Assembly: GCA_021783935.1 (NCBI GenBank)
Contig: JAJXTK010000257.1
Coordinates: forward strand, 1 to 8,509
Direction: 5' to 3'
Length of the DNA: 8,509 nt
From: Myxococcales bacterium
GTDB lineage: Bacteria > Myxococcota_A > Polyangia > Polyangiales > JADJMO01
Position numbers and translations under genes: made by a program. The notes beneath the pieces were generated by a model, which saw nothing but the letters and a program-made list of their open reading frames with translations, was not told the DNA's origin and did no database searches. Below, piece after piece: positions 7,603 through 8,509 of the stretch. Positions within the stretch are counted from its first letter, which is position 1, and each line of letters opens with the position of its first letter.

Positions 7603-8103
7603 CCCTGCCGCCCGCCGATCGTCCCGTGCGCGTCGGGGGCGTTCTGTCAGCTCGACGATGGCGCGTGCGCGTCGCGGAGCGCCACGGTCCCTCGCGGCAC
7701 CTGCGTCGACGTCCCGTCGAGCTGCACCAAGCAGTACGACCCCGTGTGCGGCTGCGATGGGCAGACGTACGGCAACCGTTGCTTCGCCGAGCTCGCGGGC
7801 GCGAGCGTCCTCCACGTCGGCCCCTGCAAGGCGCGCCTGTGCGGCGGCATCGCGGGGCTGCGCTGCGCCGCCGGCGAGCTCTGCTGGATGCCGATCGGCA
7901 TGTGCCGCCTGCCCGACGCGATGGGCGTCTGCGAGCAGCGCGGCGGCGACTGCCCTCTGAGCTACGAGCCCGTGTGCGGCTGCGATGGCGTCACCTACTC
8001 GAACGCGTGCGCGGCGCGCGCGGCCGGCGTCAGCGTCCTGCACGACGGCAAGTGTGACGTCGGCCCGTGCGCCCTCGGGCTTCATGTCCTGCCGTGTCCG
8101 TGA
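7603..8103 (+). pseudogene. In-frame continuation after TAG: two complete Kazal modules and a fourth stub
   Basis: The same frame as the gene before it continues for 166 codons to a TGA. It encodes two further modules with the same cysteine plan. Module 2 carries YDPVCGCDGQTYGNRC and module 3 carries YEPVCGCDGVTYSNAC. In all three modules the Kazal part keeps identical spacing: C-x6-C-x7-C-G-C-x8-C-x14-C. Third codon positions remain almost all G or C. No ATG precedes module 2's Kazal core, and the first GTG (7744) falls inside that domain, so independent translation is unlikely. The end (from about 8056) repeats the opening of a fourth module, C-x4-C-x8-C-P, and then stops. The region is either a recently disabled part of the upstream gene, a product of TAG readthrough, or intact with a base error at 7600-7602. 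The sequence alone cannot separate these. Confidence 0.75.
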
Positions 8104-8217
8104 CGCGTCGTCGCGTCGACTCGATCGCCGAGCGGCGCGATCCCTGCGCGCCCTGCGACATCGGTTTGCATGAGGGGCGCCGCGCGCTCGGGTGCGAGGC
8201 CGCGGGTCCCGTCCCAC

Positions 8218-8222
8218 GGAGG
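8218..8222 (+). promoter_or_regulatory. Ribosome-binding site of the 8231 gene
   Basis: GGAGG, eight bases before ATG 8231, supports that start. The 127-base gap upstream of the gene (8104-8230) holds no other convincing signal. Confidence 0.8.
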
Positions 8223-8230
8223 TGCTGCCG

Positions 8231-8509
8231 ATGTCCAGGAAGATCCTCGCCGCGCTCGCCGCGTCGTTCGTGATCGCGTGCGGATGTGCGCAACCCCCGC
8301 AGCCCACGCACGGAGGGACGCATCGCAGCTACGACGAGGCGAGCGCCGAAGCGGAGCTGCGCCAGGCCGAGGCGCGCGGCGAGGCCGACGCGCTGCTGCA
8401 GCTCGGCGCCCACGCGAGAGGGCTGCGCGCCGGTGCGCGCGCGGCCGACGCAGGGTTCGAGCTCATGGCCACGCGCGCCGAGGCCGCCGCCACGCGGTGC
8501 GACGACGAC
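8231..8509 (+). CDS. Predicted lipoprotein, N-terminal part (runs off the window)
   Basis: The first 93 residues of a gene that is still open at the window edge. MSRK is followed by a hydrophobic stretch (residues 5-16) and a good lipobox, V-I-A-C, with Cys17 as the expected lipidated residue and Cys19 close behind. The mature part starts with a Pro/Gln/His-rich stretch (20-31). It then becomes an Ala/Glu/Arg-rich segment (about 34-90) that is probably helical, with patterns such as EASAEAELRQAEARGEAD. No recognised domain is visible in the part present. The start is supported by a well-placed GGAGG. It lies downstream of the Kazal gene on the same strand, 127 bases away, so the two might be co-transcribed, but nothing else links them. 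Function unknown. Confidence 0.8.
   Translation, partial: MSRKILAALAASFVIACGCAQPPQPTHGGTHRSYDEASAEAELRQAEARGEADALLQLGAHARGLRAGARAADAGFELMATRAEAAATRCDDD

Noticed and set aside
8067..8273. Cysteine-containing plus-strand frame after the Kazal array
   Set aside because: It has several cysteines but no Kazal signature. It overlaps the array end in another frame and the well-supported start of the 8231 lipoprotein.
7342..8307. Minus-strand open frame (321 codons) across the Kazal region
   Set aside because: The plus strand encodes three cysteine modules with strict spacing. The minus translation is Arg/Ala-rich with no domain or signal.

Overview
The window is GC-rich throughout, and its genes use G or C at almost every third codon position. 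Asp/Ala-rich linkers and repeated Kazal-type modules on a predicted lipoprotein are typical of myxobacteria such as Sandaracinus and relatives. I infer a Myxococcota-like chromosome. No transposase, integrase or phage gene is visible, and most of the window is housekeeping.

Layout, left to right. Bases 1-198 are a tandem hexamer array. It runs, without an in-frame stop, into a RecQ-type helicase gene (230-2167, +) that has a zinc-binding region and a winged-helix-like region but no HRDC domain. A tRNA-Ala(CGC) gene lies on the minus strand (2380-2452), with a credible promoter upstream and a probable terminator downstream. Divergent from it is a small alpha/beta hydrolase (2539-3246, +). The hydrolase ends 9 bp from the end of a minus-strand glycine cleavage cluster, transcribed gcvT (6324-5212), gcvH (5178-4780), gcvPA (4671-3256). 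A 16-bp stem-loop lies between gcvH and gcvPA. The partner gene gcvPB is not next to gcvPA.

Upstream of gcvT on the same strand is a five-helix membrane protein of unknown function (about 6982-6434). Divergent from it is a secreted or lipid-anchored Kazal-type protein (7195-7602, +). Directly after its TAG stop, in the same frame, come two more complete Kazal modules and the stub of a fourth (to 8103). Cysteine spacing is kept across the stop codon. The window ends inside a second predicted lipoprotein (8231 onward, +).

How the parts work together: GcvT, GcvH and GcvPA are components of the glycine cleavage system, which turns glycine into CO2, ammonia and 5,10-methylene-THF. GcvPB and the lipoamide dehydrogenase must be encoded elsewhere. 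The other genes share no evident pathway. The most notable observation is the amber codon inside the Kazal array. Next are the separated gcvPB, the gcvH-gcvPA stem-loop and the hexamer array abutting recQ.
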